A program made the position numbers and the translations under genes. A stretch of DNA of 64,000 nt from Amycolatopsis nivea (GTDB taxonomy: Bacteria > Actinomycetota > Actinomycetes > Mycobacteriales > Pseudonocardiaceae). Location of the stretch: positions 31,834-95,833 of the forward strand of contig NZ_SDLT01000036.1 in the NCBI RefSeq assembly GCF_004522235.1, in the 5' to 3' direction. Below, piece by piece: positions 41,694 to 54,763 of the stretch; positions within the stretch are counted from its first letter, which is position 1, and every line of letters begins with the position of its first letter. A model generated the notes under the pieces. That model did no database searches and was not told where the DNA came from. It worked only from the letters and a program-made list of their open reading frames with translations.

Positions 41694-42926
41694 GTGAAGC
41701 GACTGACGAAGTTCGCCGCGGGCGGAGCGCTCGCCACGGTGTCCGCGCTCGTGCTGAGCGGCTGCGCGTTCAACGGCGTCTACGACGTCCCGCTGCCCGG
41801 CGGGGCCGACCTCGGCAGCCACCCGTACACGCTGAAGATCCAGTTCAAGGACGTGCTCGACCTCGTCCCGCAGTCCGGGGTGAAGGTCAACGAGGTGCCG
41901 GTCGGGCAGGTCAAGTCGATCGGGCTGACGCCGGACGGCTGGCACGCCGAGGTGACCGTCGAGGTCAACGGCGACGTCAAGCTGCCGGCCAACGCGATGG
42001 CCAACGTGAAGCAGTCGAGCCTGCTCGGCGAGAAGTACGTCGAACTGGCCTCGCCGGGCGGCGACGAGGCGACCGGGCAGCTGGCGAACGGGGCGACCAT
42101 CCCGCTCGCGCGCACCGGCCGCGACGTCCAGGTCGAGGAGGTGCTCGGCGCGCTGTCCCTGCTGCTCAACGGCGGCGGCGTGGAGCAGCTCAACACGATC
42201 ACCAAGGAACTCAACAACGCCACCGCCGGCCGCGAGCCGGACATCAAGGCGCTGCTGGCCAACGCGAACGAGCTGGTCACCAACCTCGACAACCAGTCGG
42301 CCAACATCACCCGCGCGCTCGACGGCCTCAACCGGCTGTCCATGACGCTGCGGGACCAGAAGGACAAGCTGGTCGGCGCGGTCGACAACCTCGGGCCCGG
42401 GCTCGGGGTGCTGGAGCAGCAGCGCGGCCAGCTGGTGACCATGCTGAACGCGCTCAACAACCTCTCCGGCGTCGCGACCGACACGGTCAACAAGAGCAAG
42501 GCGGACCTGGTCGCCGACCTCAAGGCGCTCACGCCGACGCTGCAGAAGCTCGGCGAGGCGGGCAGCGACCTGCCGAAGGCGCTGGAGATCCTGCTGACCT
42601 ATCCGTTCACCGACCAGGCCTACAACGACGTCAAGGGCGACTACTTCAACCTGTTCGCCAAGGTCGACCTGAACCTCAAGGACGTCATCGACAACCTCGG
42701 CCGCAGCAGGCAGAACGGGCTCAACGGGCTCATTCCCGCGCCGGGGCTGACCGGCGGCGTCGAAGGCTCGCCCGCGAACCAGCCGCCGCCGCTGTCGTTC
42801 CCGGGCAGCCAGCCCGCGCAGCAACAGCAGCAGGCTCCGTCCTCGACCGGCGGCCAGGGCGGCGGGCAGCCGTCGCAGAGCGGGTTGTCCGGCCTGTTCG
42901 GGGTGCTTTCCGGAGGTGCTGGCTGA
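41694..42926 (+). CDS. mceE: Mce protein E, lipoprotein (LprK-like)
   Basis: A 410-aa Mce-family protein with a lipoprotein signal ending VLSGC (Cys near residue 23), as in mycobacterial LprK. The MCE motif is PQSGVKVNEVPVGQVKSIGL near 60-79, and MANVKQSSLLGEKYVEL near 102. The C-terminus is Pro/Gln/Gly-rich. The GTG at 41694 lies one base after the mceD stop. The lipid anchor should fix the tube to the membrane. Confidence 0.92.
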   Translation: MKRLTKFAAGGALATVSALVLSGCAFNGVYDVPLPGGADLGSHPYTLKIQFKDVLDLVPQSGVKVNEVPVGQVKSIGLTPDGWHAEVTVEVNGDVKLPANAMANVKQSSLLGEKYVELASPGGDEATGQLANGATIPLARTGRDVQVEEVLGALSLLLNGGGVEQLNTITKELNNATAGREPDIKALLANANELVTNLDNQSANITRALDGLNRLSMTLRDQKDKLVGAVDNLGPGLGVLEQQRGQLVTMLNALNNLSGVATDTVNKSKADLVADLKALTPTLQKLGEAGSDLPKALEILLTYPFTDQAYNDVKGDYFNLFAKVDLNLKDVIDNLGRSRQNGLNGLIPAPGLTGGVEGSPANQPPPLSFPGSQPAQQQQQAPSSTGGQGGGQPSQSGLSGLFGVLSGGAG

Positions 42927-44188
42927 TGTTGCTGCGCAGGACGAAAATCCAGCTGGTGGTCTTCGCCATCATCTCGGTCGTGGCCATCGTGTACGCGCTG
43001 ATCCGGTTCGCCGGCCTCGGCACGGTGTTCGGCAGCAGCGGGTACACGGTCAAGCTGCAGCTCAACGAATCCGGCGGGATCTTCACCAACGCCGAGGTCA
43101 CCTACCGCGGCTTCAACGTCGGCCGCGTCGGGCAGCTGCGGCTGACCCAGAGCGGGCTCGAGGCCGACCTGAACATCGACCCGTCGGCCCCGCGCGTGCC
43201 CGCCGACCTCGACGCGGTCGTCGCCAACCGGTCCGCGGTCGGCGAGCAGTACGTCGACCTGCGGCCGAAGAACGACCAGGGCCCGTACCTCGCGAGCGGT
43301 TCGGTGATCCCGGCCGCCCGCACGAGCACCCCGGTCAGCACCGACCGGCTGCTCGGCGACCTCGACTCGCTGTCGGCCTCGGTGCCGACCGACGCGCTGC
43401 GGAAGGTCGTCGACGAGTCCTACGACGCGTTCCGCGGCACCGGCGGCGACCTGCAGAAGCTGCTCGACACCGCGCGCAGCTTCACCACCACCGCGCAGCA
43501 GTACCTGCCGCAGACCGTGCAGCTGCTGCAGGCAGGCGGCCAGGTGCTGGACACGCAGAACGACGAGGCGTCGAACTTCGCGTCCTTCTCCAAGAGCCTC
43601 AACCAGCTCAGCGGGACGCTCAAGAATTCCGACGGCGACCTGCGCAAGCTGATCGGCGTCACCCCGCAGGTGGCGACCCAGATCAGCCAGGTGCTCAAGG
43701 AGACCGGGCCCGGTCTCGGCGCGCTGACCGCGAACCTGCTGACGACGGCCAACCTGACCGTGACCCGGCTGGACGGCCTCGAACAGGGCCTGGTGACCTA
43801 TCCGGCACTGGCGGCCGCCGCGCCGTCGGTGGCCCCCGGCGACGGGACCGCGCACCTCGGCCTGGTGCTGAACCTGTTCAACCCGCCGTCGTGCACGAAG
43901 GGCTATCTGCCCTACAGCCAGTACCGTCCGGGTTCGGACACCTCGCCCCGGCCCGAGGACGACAAGGCCTACTGTGCCGAGCCGAAGGGCAGCCCGATCA
44001 ACGTCCGGGGTTCCCAGAACGCGCCGTACAACGGCGTGCCGGTGCAGCCGTCGCAGCAGGACATCGCGGCGAACCAGAACCGGCCGGCGCAGCAGCTGCA
44101 GGAGCAGCGCGACGCTCAGGTGCCGGGCGTCGTCGGCAGCCCCGGGGTGTCCCTGAACAGCATGGGCTCGCTGCTGGGACTCGGCTGA
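42926..44188 (+). CDS. mceF: Mce protein F
   Basis: A 420-aa Mce-family protein: anchor (IQLVVFAIISVVAIVYALI), MCE motif 'TNAEVTYRGFNVGRVGQLRL' near 53-72, RSAVGEQYVDLRP near 102, long helices and a C-terminal Gln/Pro-rich tail. Its ATG shares a base with the mceE stop (TGATG). It completes the set of six Mce subunits. Confidence 0.92.
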   Translation: MLLRRTKIQLVVFAIISVVAIVYALIRFAGLGTVFGSSGYTVKLQLNESGGIFTNAEVTYRGFNVGRVGQLRLTQSGLEADLNIDPSAPRVPADLDAVVANRSAVGEQYVDLRPKNDQGPYLASGSVIPAARTSTPVSTDRLLGDLDSLSASVPTDALRKVVDESYDAFRGTGGDLQKLLDTARSFTTTAQQYLPQTVQLLQAGGQVLDTQNDEASNFASFSKSLNQLSGTLKNSDGDLRKLIGVTPQVATQISQVLKETGPGLGALTANLLTTANLTVTRLDGLEQGLVTYPALAAAAPSVAPGDGTAHLGLVLNLFNPPSCTKGYLPYSQYRPGSDTSPRPEDDKAYCAEPKGSPINVRGSQNAPYNGVPVQPSQQDIAANQNRPAQQLQEQRDAQVPGVVGSPGVSLNSMGSLLGLG

Positions 44189-44224
44189 CCGGGATTTGAT
44201 GACTGTTACCTACTCTGGAGTGTT

Positions 44225-44833
44225 ATGAGTGCCGAGCACGCGGTCGCCGAGGAAGAGGTGACCGCTGATACGCCCGAACCGGCAACGGCGGTGGCGGCGA
44301 AGGAAAAGTGGACGCTTCCCGGATCGCCGCGGGTGTGGCTGTTCGGATCCGGGGCGTTCGCTCTCGCCGCGCTGGTGGTGGCGATCGTGTTCGGGATCAT
44401 GTGGCTGGTCGCGGAGATGGACGGCGACCGGGATCTGGCTTCGGCGCGCGACGACGTGCTCAAGGACGGCACCGCGGCGGTGCTGGCCTACACCCAGGTC
44501 GACTACCAGCACCTGGACACGTACTTCCAGCAGCAGAAGGACGTCTCCAGCGACGACATGGCCAAGCAGATCGAGCAGGCCCAGCCGAACTACTCGAAGG
44601 CGCTGACCGACCAGAAGGTCAAGGTCACCACCACGATCCAGGACATCGCGGTCGAGGAGCTGAACGACCACGACGGCAAGGCCAGCTTCCTGGCCGCGAT
44701 CAGCACGGACACCTCGGCGGGCGGGAAGAACGCCACCAAGGCGCTGCGGCTCGAGGTCCAGATGACCCGGGTCGACGGCAAGTGGAAGCTGTCCGGGATC
44801 GACCAAGTGCCGCTCGTCGCCGCCGGCAAGTAG
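44225..44833 (+). CDS. Mce-associated membrane protein
   Basis: A 202-aa protein: acidic N-terminus, one transmembrane helix (LFGSGAFALAALVVAIVFGIMWLV, about residues 40-63), and an extracytoplasmic domain of about 130 residues with 'DDVLKDGTAAVLAYTQVDYQHLDTYFQQQ', the pattern of Mas/Mam proteins that follow mce operons and stabilise the complex. It starts 36 bases after mceF. Confidence 0.85.
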   Translation: MSAEHAVAEEEVTADTPEPATAVAAKEKWTLPGSPRVWLFGSGAFALAALVVAIVFGIMWLVAEMDGDRDLASARDDVLKDGTAAVLAYTQVDYQHLDTYFQQQKDVSSDDMAKQIEQAQPNYSKALTDQKVKVTTTIQDIAVEELNDHDGKASFLAAISTDTSAGGKNATKALRLEVQMTRVDGKWKLSGIDQVPLVAAGK

Positions 44834-44859
44834 CTTCACCCGCAGATCGGAGTTCCGCA

Positions 44860-45924
44860 GTGCCCCCCTCCCGTCGCCAGCCACCGCGCAGCAGCAGCAC
44901 GCCACCGGCTCGCAAGCCGAAGGTCGCCGGGCTGCGCAAGCCGTCGGACCCGGCGGCGCCGGCGGCCTCGCCCAAGCCGCGCCCCCGGCCGCGGCCGCTC
45001 CCCGACGCGGATCCGGCCGAGGTGACCCAGGAGCTGCGGATTCCCCGCGGCGGCCTGGTGCGCCCGGCCGACCCCGAGCCCGCTTCGACCGAGACCGAGC
45101 CTGCTTCGGCCGAGGTCGCGGAGACCGCTGTCGAGGAAGACGCCGCCGAGGTCTCCGGGGTAACCAAAGAAGCCCCGGCCGAAGAAGTCGACGCGCTCAC
45201 CGGCGAGACCGTCGAGGACGAGAAACCGGCCCGGCCGAGCCCGCGGCGCAAGAAGCGCGACACCGGCTCGGAGAAGCCCTCGGACGTCGAGGAAGCCGAG
45301 ACCAAGGCCCGGGCGGAGGAAGCCGCCGAGGTACCGGCTCAGCGGTCCGTGGTCAGCCGCAACACCGTGCGCGTCGCGCTGCTGCTGGTGGTCGGGCTGG
45401 CACTGGTCGCCGCGGCGGTCATCTTCCAGGTCAAGGGCTCGGACGCGGCCGATTCGACGAGCAACCGCGCGGTGCTCGACGTGGCGAAGACCGCGCAGGT
45501 CAAGGACCAGGTCTCGAAGGCCATCGAGACGCTGTTCTCCTACGACTTCAACAACATCAAGAAGACCGAGGACGCGGCCAACCAGCTGCTCGCCACCGAC
45601 CAGGTCAAGACGAGCTACAACGCGCTGATGGGCCAGGTCAAGAAGCTGGCTCCGGAGCAGAAGGTGGTCGTGACCTGCAAGGTCACCCGCAGCGCAGTGA
45701 TCCGGCTGAACGGCGACCTCGCCAGGGTGATGCTGTTCATCGACCAGACGTCGACGCGCGCGGACACGAAGCAGACCGCCGCGGGCACGGCGCAGATGCA
45801 CGTGGACGCCCAGCTGCAGGGCAACACGTGGAAGATCACCGACATGGACACCTACAAGGCCGCCGCACCGGCCGCTGGCGCCCCCGCGCCGTCCGCGCCC
45901 GCTTCGGCTCCGCCGTCGAAGTAA
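44860..45924 (+). CDS. Mce-associated membrane protein with long disordered N-terminus
   Basis: A 354-aa protein. About 165 residues of Pro/Glu/Ala-rich, presumably disordered cytoplasmic sequence come first, then one transmembrane helix (VRVALLLVVGLALVAAAVIFQV, about 169-190) and an outer domain (ETLFSYDFNNIKKTEDAANQLLATDQVKTSYN) homologous to the preceding Mce-associated protein. The GTG at 44860 follows GGAG. The C-terminus is Ala/Pro-rich. It closes the mce operon. Confidence 0.83.
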   Translation: MPPSRRQPPRSSSTPPARKPKVAGLRKPSDPAAPAASPKPRPRPRPLPDADPAEVTQELRIPRGGLVRPADPEPASTETEPASAEVAETAVEEDAAEVSGVTKEAPAEEVDALTGETVEDEKPARPSPRRKKRDTGSEKPSDVEEAETKARAEEAAEVPAQRSVVSRNTVRVALLLVVGLALVAAAVIFQVKGSDAADSTSNRAVLDVAKTAQVKDQVSKAIETLFSYDFNNIKKTEDAANQLLATDQVKTSYNALMGQVKKLAPEQKVVVTCKVTRSAVIRLNGDLARVMLFIDQTSTRADTKQTAAGTAQMHVDAQLQGNTWKITDMDTYKAAAPAAGAPAPSAPASAPPSK

Positions 45925-45940
45925 GCGTCCTGAGCAGTCG

Positions 45941-46411
45941 TCACGGCCCGTTCCCGGAACCTCCGGGGGCGGGCCGTTGTCGTGCCAGCGTCCGGAACGC
46001 CGTCCGAAGCGGCTCCTGCAGCTCATCCGGGCTCTCCGGCGGCTCCAGGGCCTCCGAGCCGGTCGCGGCCAGCCGGTCCAGCAGAGCGACCGTGAGACCG
46101 TCCAATTCGGCCCGCAGCACCGACAGGTCGGGACCGCCCTCGGGCAAGTCGCCGGGATGCGCGCTCCAGTGCGTGAAGAGCCGATGCTGGACCTGCTTGC
46201 TGGCGGCGATCTGATCCGAGAGGAACCCGGCGGCGAGATCCGGGTCGAGGCCGATTTCGCGGGCCAGCACCCGGACGCGGGCCAGCTCCCGCTGCTCGCG
46301 GACGGGATCGTCGACCGGCCGCCCGGCCCCGAACTTCGCGGCGGCGACCTGTTCGCTGATCGCCAGCCTGCGCAGGACCAGGTCGGGAAGCGACGCGTCG
46401 GGTCCGGGCAT
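45941..46411 (-). CDS. AroQ-gamma-type chorismate mutase, apparently cytoplasmic
   Basis: A 156-aa all-helical protein matching the actinobacterial AroQ-gamma family: 'LVLRRLAISEQVAAAKFGAGRPVDDPVREQ' near the start and LSDQIAASKQVQHRLF near residue 65. It converts chorismate to prephenate. Family members are usually exported; here no signal peptide is visible. The ATG at 46411 follows GGAGGTG at 7 bases; the open frame runs to 46594 but the added residues are Gly/Pro-rich and not a signal. It is convergent with the mce operon. Confidence 0.75.
   Translation of the reverse strand: MPGPDASLPDLVLRRLAISEQVAAAKFGAGRPVDDPVREQRELARVRVLAREIGLDPDLAAGFLSDQIAASKQVQHRLFTHWSAHPGDLPEGGPDLSVLRAELDGLTVALLDRLAATGSEALEPPESPDELQEPLRTAFRTLARQRPAPGGSGNGP
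45943..45977. terminator. Hairpin at the convergent mce/chorismate mutase ends
   Basis: ACGGCCCG (45943-45950) pairs with CGGGCCGT (45970-45977), with CCCGG/CCGGG inside. It lies in the last codons of the chorismate mutase gene and 18 bases after the mce operon stop, so it can serve both. Confidence 0.55.
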
Positions 46412-47131
46412 CGTGCGCACCTCCGGGAGTTCGGGCCCGCCCAGTTGATCACCGGGACGCATCCGTTGCCAAGCGTCGCTTCCGGGCGTGCGCAACCCCT
46501 GTCCGGGGGACCCGGAATCGGGTGCCGAGCTGCCCGAAGTTCCCCTGTTTTCGTCCGCCGCGAAGCATCCGGCCACTCGCGGAATGTGATCCATCCCGCG
46601 CCCGCCGCGCCGATGCGGAAACCGCCGCCGAAACCGTGCGCAGGCCGCCCACCTGCGTCGCTGTCCGGCCGACCTGCGCGGCCGTCCCGGAGTACCCGGC
46701 GGTAACCGGGACCGCGGCCGGATCGGTCACCCTGTGCTGTCCGGGTTCGACGCTGCGCCAACCGGCGGGAGAGCCGCGCGGCATCTTGACTCCAAAGCCG
46801 CGTGGGTTCACGCTTACTGCCAACGGTCACGGCCGGGGAACGCGAACCTTGCGGGAGGGGCGCGAAAACCCGGGCGAACCGGGAGCCGGAAGGACGCAGT
46901 GAGGCTCAGGGAGACGCACTGCCCCAAGGTGACGCGATGCAGGCTGGGCCCCGTCGGGAGCGCCCCCTGGACAGACCGCGTCATCGGGGCTAGACTGCTT
47001 CTTTGCGCTGCCCTCTTTCAGGCTGCCCGGAGCCGGTAGTTAGGATAGTGGGCACACGGCACCCCTGACAGTCCGCGACAGCTGTTGCCATCGCGGCTGC
47101 TCACCGCTCATTGTCCCCGGAAGGACGCATC
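46412..47131 (+). promoter_or_regulatory. Long rpoB upstream region with promoter candidates
   Basis: 720 bases without a convincing gene. The best promoter is TGGACA (46968-46973), 17 bases, TAGACT (46991-46996), about 135 bases before rpoB. A second -10 candidate, TAGGAT (47041-47046), has a weak -35. Long leaders before rpoB are normal in actinobacteria. The left 500 bases contain the chorismate mutase promoter and nothing else that I recognise. Confidence 0.55.
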
Positions 47132-50635
<3,504 letters not shown>

Positions 50636-50691
50636 CCCGCCTCTCCGGCATTTCCAAGTGTGGTCGCGTTTTCGAGGACCGTCGCGCTGGG

Positions 50692-50727
50692 AGGGGTACC
50701 GTGGCCGGCTGCCGTCACGGTACCCCT
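50692..50727 (+). other. Perfect hairpin in the rpoB-rpoC spacer
   Basis: AGGGGTACCGTG (50692-50703) pairs perfectly over 12 bp with 50716-50727 around a 12-base loop. No T tract follows. It may be a processing site, a partial terminator or an mRNA-stability element; the spacer is longer than the short one of mycobacteria. Confidence 0.6.
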
Positions 50728-50790
50728 GAGGTGCGGTTGATCCCGGGGCCACAAAGGCTTTAATCCTCAAGGAAAGAGGGAAGAAAAGAC

Positions 50791-53700
50791 GTGTTGGACG
50801 TCAACTTCTTCGACGAACTCCGGATCGGTCTTGCTACTGCCGACGACATCCGTCAGTGGTCCTTCGGCGAGGTCAAGAAGCCGGAGACCATCAACTACCG
50901 GACCCTCAAGCCGGAGAAGGACGGGCTCTTCTGCGAGAAGATCTTCGGTCCGACCCGGGACTGGGAGTGCTACTGCGGCAAGTACAAGCGCGTCCGGTTC
51001 AAGGGCATCATCTGCGAGCGCTGCGGCGTCGAGGTCACTCGCGCCAAGGTGCGCCGTGAGCGGATGGGCCACATCGAGCTGGCCGCGCCGGTCACCCACA
51101 TCTGGTACTTCAAGGGCGTTCCGTCGCGCCTCGGCTACCTGCTGGACCTGGCGCCCAAGGACCTCGAGAAGATCATCTACTTCGCGGCCTACGTGATCAC
51201 CGGCGTGAACACGGAGCTGCGGCACAACGACCTGCCGACCCTCGAGAACGAGATCGGCGTCGAGCGCAAGAACCTCGAGACGAAGCGCGACGCCGACATC
51301 GAGGCCCGTGCGCAGAAGCTGGAAGCCGACCTGGCCGAGCTGGAGGCGGAGGGCGCGAAGTCCGACGTGCGCCGCAAGGTCAAGGAGGGCGGCGAGCGCG
51401 AGATGCGCCAGCTGCGCGACCGCGCCGGCCGCGAGCTGGACCGCCTCGAGGAGGTCTGGACGACCTTCACGAAGCTCGAGCCGCGTCAGCTGATCGCCGA
51501 CGAGCTGCTCTACCGCGAGCTGATCGACCGGTACGGCGAGTACTTCACCGGCGGCATGGGCGCGGAAGCGATCCAGAAGCTGGCGACCGAGTTCGACGTC
51601 GCCGCGGAGGCCGACAGCCTGCGCGACACCATCCGCAACGGCAAGGGGCAGAAGAAGCTCCGCGCGCTGAAGCGGCTCAAGGTCGTCGCCGCGTTCCAGG
51701 CGACCGGCAACGACCCGCGCGGCATGGTGCTCGACGCCGTCCCGGTCATCCCGCCGGACCTGCGCCCGATGGTGCAGCTCGACGGTGGCCGCTTCGCCAC
51801 GTCGGACCTGAACGACCTGTACCGCCGCGTGATCAACCGGAACAACCGGCTCAAGCGGCTGATCGACCTCGGCGCGCCCGAGATCATCGTCAACAACGAG
51901 AAGCGGATGCTGCAGGAGGCCGTCGACGCGCTGTTCGACAACGGCCGCCGCGGGCGTCCGGTCACCGGCCCGGGCAACCGGCCGCTGAAGTCGCTGTCCG
52001 ACCTGCTGAAGGGCAAGCAGGGCCGGTTCCGCCAGAACCTGCTGGGCAAGCGCGTCGACTACTCGGGCCGTTCGGTCATCATCGTCGGTCCGCAGCTGAA
52101 GCTGCACCAGTGCGGTCTGCCGAAGGACATGGCGCTCGAGCTGTTCAAGCCGTTCGTCATGAAGCGGCTGGTCGACCTGAACCACGCGCAGAACATCAAG
52201 TCCGCCAAGCGGATGGTGGAGCGCTCGCGGCCGCAGGTGTGGGACGTGCTCGAAGAGGTCATCACCGGCCACCCGGTGATGCTGAACCGTGCGCCGACCC
52301 TGCACCGGCTGGGCATCCAGGCCTTCGAACCGCAGCTGGTCGAGGGCAAGGCCATCCAGCTGCACCCGCTGGTCTGCGAAGCGTTCAACGCGGACTTCGA
52401 CGGCGACCAGATGGCGGTGCACCTGCCGCTGTCGGCCGAGGCGCAGGCCGAGGCCCGGATCCTGATGCTGTCGGCGAACAACATCCTGTCGCCGGCGTCG
52501 GGCCGTCCGCTCGCCATGCCGCGACTGGACATGGTCACCGGTCTGTTCCACCTGACCCGGCTGAACGAGAACGCCGAGGGCGCGGGCAACGCGTACTCGT
52601 CGCCCGCCGAGGCGATCATGGCGTTCGACCGCAAGGCGCTGAGCCTGCACGCCCCGGTCAAGATCCGCGTCACCGACCGTCAGCCCGCGAAGGCCGACGA
52701 GGCGGCGCTCGCGGAAAAGGGCTGGGAGCCGGGCAAGCCGTGGCTGGCCGAGACGACCCTGGGCCGCGTCCTGTTCAACGACCTGCTGCCGGCGGACTAC
52801 CCGTTCATCAACGAGCCGATGCCGAAGAAGCGGCAGGCGGCCATCGTGAACGACCTCGCCGAGCGGTACTCGATGACGCAGGTCGCGCAGACGCTGGACA
52901 AGCTCAAGGACGCCGGTTTCTACTGGGCGACCCGCTCGGGCGTCACGGTCGCGATCTCGGACGTGCTGACCCCGGTCGGCAAGAAGGCCATTCTCGACGA
53001 GTACGAGGGCAAGGCCGACCAGGTCGAGAAGCGGTACCAGCGCGGTCAGCTGTCCCACGCCGAGCGCAACAACGAGCTCGTCAAGGTGTGGACGCAGGCG
53101 ACCGAAGAGGTCCACAAGATCATGGAGACGGCGCTGCCGGACGACAACCCGATCGCCATGATCGTGAAGTCGGGCGCGGCCGGCAACATGACACAGGTCC
53201 GTTCGCTGGCCGGTATGCGTGGTCTGGTGTCGAACCCGAAGGGTGAGTACATCCCGCGTCCGATCAAGGCGAACTTCCGTGAAGGCCTGTCGGTGGCGGA
53301 GTACTTCATCGCCACGCACGGCGCCCGGAAGGGTCTGGCGGACACGGCGCTGCGTACCGCGGACTCGGGTTACCTGACCCGTCGTCTGGTGGACGTTTCG
53401 CAGGACGTCATCGTCCGCGAGATCGACTGCGGCACCACGCGCGGCATCATGATGCCGATCGGCGAGGACCTCGGCGACGGCAAGGTCGTGCGCGACCAGC
53501 ACGTCGAGACCTCCGTGTACGCGCGGAACCTCGCGACGGACGCGGTGGACGCCAAGGGCAACGTCGTGCTGAACGCGGGCGACGACATCGGCGACCCGGC
53601 CATCGAGAAGCTGCTCTCCAGCGGCATCTCGAAGGTGAAGGTCCGCTCGGTGCTCACCTGCGAGTCGGCGGTCGGTGTCTGCGCGACCTGCTACGGCCGT

Positions 53701-54702
53701 TCGATGGCGACGGGCCAACTCGTCGACGTCGGCGAGGCGGTCGGCATTGTCGCCGCCCAGTCGATCGGTGAGCCGGGCACGCAGCTGACGATGCGTACGT
53801 TCCACCAGGGTGGTGTCGCCGGTGACGACATCACGACCGGTCTGCCCCGTGTCACCGAGCTTTTCGAGGCTCGGGTGCCGAAGGGCAAGGCTCCGATCGC
53901 GGACGTCGACGGCCGCGTGCGGATCGAGGAGAGCGAGCGGTTCTGGAAGATCACCCTGATCCCGGACGACGGGTCGGAGGAGATCGTCTTCGACAAGCTG
54001 TCCAAGCGGCAGCGGCTCGCGAACACCCCGAACGGCCCGCTGGGCGACGGCGACCACGTCAACGTCGGCCAGCAGCTGCTCGAGGGCACGCCGGACCCGC
54101 ACGAGGTCCTGCGCGTCATGGGCCCGCGCGAAGCGCAGATGCACCTCACGGACGAGGTCCAGAAGGTGTACCGGGCGCAGGGTGTGTCGATCCACGACAA
54201 GCACATCGAGGTCATCGTGCGGCAGATGCTGCGCCGCGTGACGATCATCGACTCCGGAGCCACGGACTTCCTGCCGGGCGAACTGCCCGAGCGGACGAAG
54301 TTCGAGGCGACGAACCGGGCCGCGGTCGCCGAGGGCGGCGAGCCGGCTTCGGGCCGTCCGGTGCTGATGGGCATCACGAAGGCGTCGCTGACCACGGACT
54401 CGTGGCTGTCGGCGGCCTCGTTCCAGGAGACCACGCGCGTCCTGACCGACGCGGCCATCAACGGCCGCTCGGACAAGCTCGTGGGCCTCAAGGAGAACGT
54501 CATCATCGGTAAGCTCATCCCGGCCGGTACGGGCATCAACAAGTACCGGAACATCCAGGTGCAGCCGACCGAGGAGGCGCGGGTCGCGGCGTACGCGATC
54601 CCGTCCTACGACGACGGTTACTACACCCCGGACGTGTTCGGTTCGGGCACCGGCGCCGCGGTTCCGCTGGACGACTACGACTTCGGTCGCGACTTCCGCT
54701 GA
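50791..54702 (+). CDS. rpoC: RNA polymerase beta' subunit
   Basis: A 1303-aa beta' subunit. The N-terminal zinc site (CYCGKYKR..CERCGV) is near residues 60-80, the catalytic Mg motif NADFDGDQ has D535, D537 and D539, and the trigger loop region reads MRTFHQGGVAG. A second zinc cluster (CESAVGVCATCYG) is near residue 955. GTG start after GGAAAGAGGGAAG. It ends before a strong terminator. Confidence 0.98.
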   Translation: MLDVNFFDELRIGLATADDIRQWSFGEVKKPETINYRTLKPEKDGLFCEKIFGPTRDWECYCGKYKRVRFKGIICERCGVEVTRAKVRRERMGHIELAAPVTHIWYFKGVPSRLGYLLDLAPKDLEKIIYFAAYVITGVNTELRHNDLPTLENEIGVERKNLETKRDADIEARAQKLEADLAELEAEGAKSDVRRKVKEGGEREMRQLRDRAGRELDRLEEVWTTFTKLEPRQLIADELLYRELIDRYGEYFTGGMGAEAIQKLATEFDVAAEADSLRDTIRNGKGQKKLRALKRLKVVAAFQATGNDPRGMVLDAVPVIPPDLRPMVQLDGGRFATSDLNDLYRRVINRNNRLKRLIDLGAPEIIVNNEKRMLQEAVDALFDNGRRGRPVTGPGNRPLKSLSDLLKGKQGRFRQNLLGKRVDYSGRSVIIVGPQLKLHQCGLPKDMALELFKPFVMKRLVDLNHAQNIKSAKRMVERSRPQVWDVLEEVITGHPVMLNRAPTLHRLGIQAFEPQLVEGKAIQLHPLVCEAFNADFDGDQMAVHLPLSAEAQAEARILMLSANNILSPASGRPLAMPRLDMVTGLFHLTRLNENAEGAGNAYSSPAEAIMAFDRKALSLHAPVKIRVTDRQPAKADEAALAEKGWEPGKPWLAETTLGRVLFNDLLPADYPFINEPMPKKRQAAIVNDLAERYSMTQVAQTLDKLKDAGFYWATRSGVTVAISDVLTPVGKKAILDEYEGKADQVEKRYQRGQLSHAERNNELVKVWTQATEEVHKIMETALPDDNPIAMIVKSGAAGNMTQVRSLAGMRGLVSNPKGEYIPRPIKANFREGLSVAEYFIATHGARKGLADTALRTADSGYLTRRLVDVSQDVIVREIDCGTTRGIMMPIGEDLGDGKVVRDQHVETSVYARNLATDAVDAKGNVVLNAGDDIGDPAIEKLLSSGISKVKVRSVLTCESAVGVCATCYGRSMATGQLVDVGEAVGIVAAQSIGEPGTQLTMRTFHQGGVAGDDITTGLPRVTELFEARVPKGKAPIADVDGRVRIEESERFWKITLIPDDGSEEIVFDKLSKRQRLANTPNGPLGDGDHVNVGQQLLEGTPDPHEVLRVMGPREAQMHLTDEVQKVYRAQGVSIHDKHIEVIVRQMLRRVTIIDSGATDFLPGELPERTKFEATNRAAVAEGGEPASGRPVLMGITKASLTTDSWLSAASFQETTRVLTDAAINGRSDKLVGLKENVIIGKLIPAGTGINKYRNIQVQPTEEARVAAYAIPSYDDGYYTPDVFGSGTGAAVPLDDYDFGRDFR

Positions 54703-54717
54703 TCCGCTCCGCGTGAA

Positions 54718-54751
54718 CGAAACGCCCCCGGCTTCGGCCGGGGGCGTTTCG
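54718..54751. terminator. Bidirectional terminator after rpoC
   Basis: A perfect 15-bp stem, CGAAACGCCCCCGGC with its complement, closed by a TTCG tetraloop, between the convergent rpoC and the membrane-protein gene at 54764. Confidence 0.85.
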
Positions 54752-54763
54752 CTGTATGCGGGG

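Noticed and set aside
46412..47039. Small open frames upstream of rpoB
   Set aside because: None has a ribosome-binding site, a family match or consistent codon usage; the region fits a long promoter and leader.
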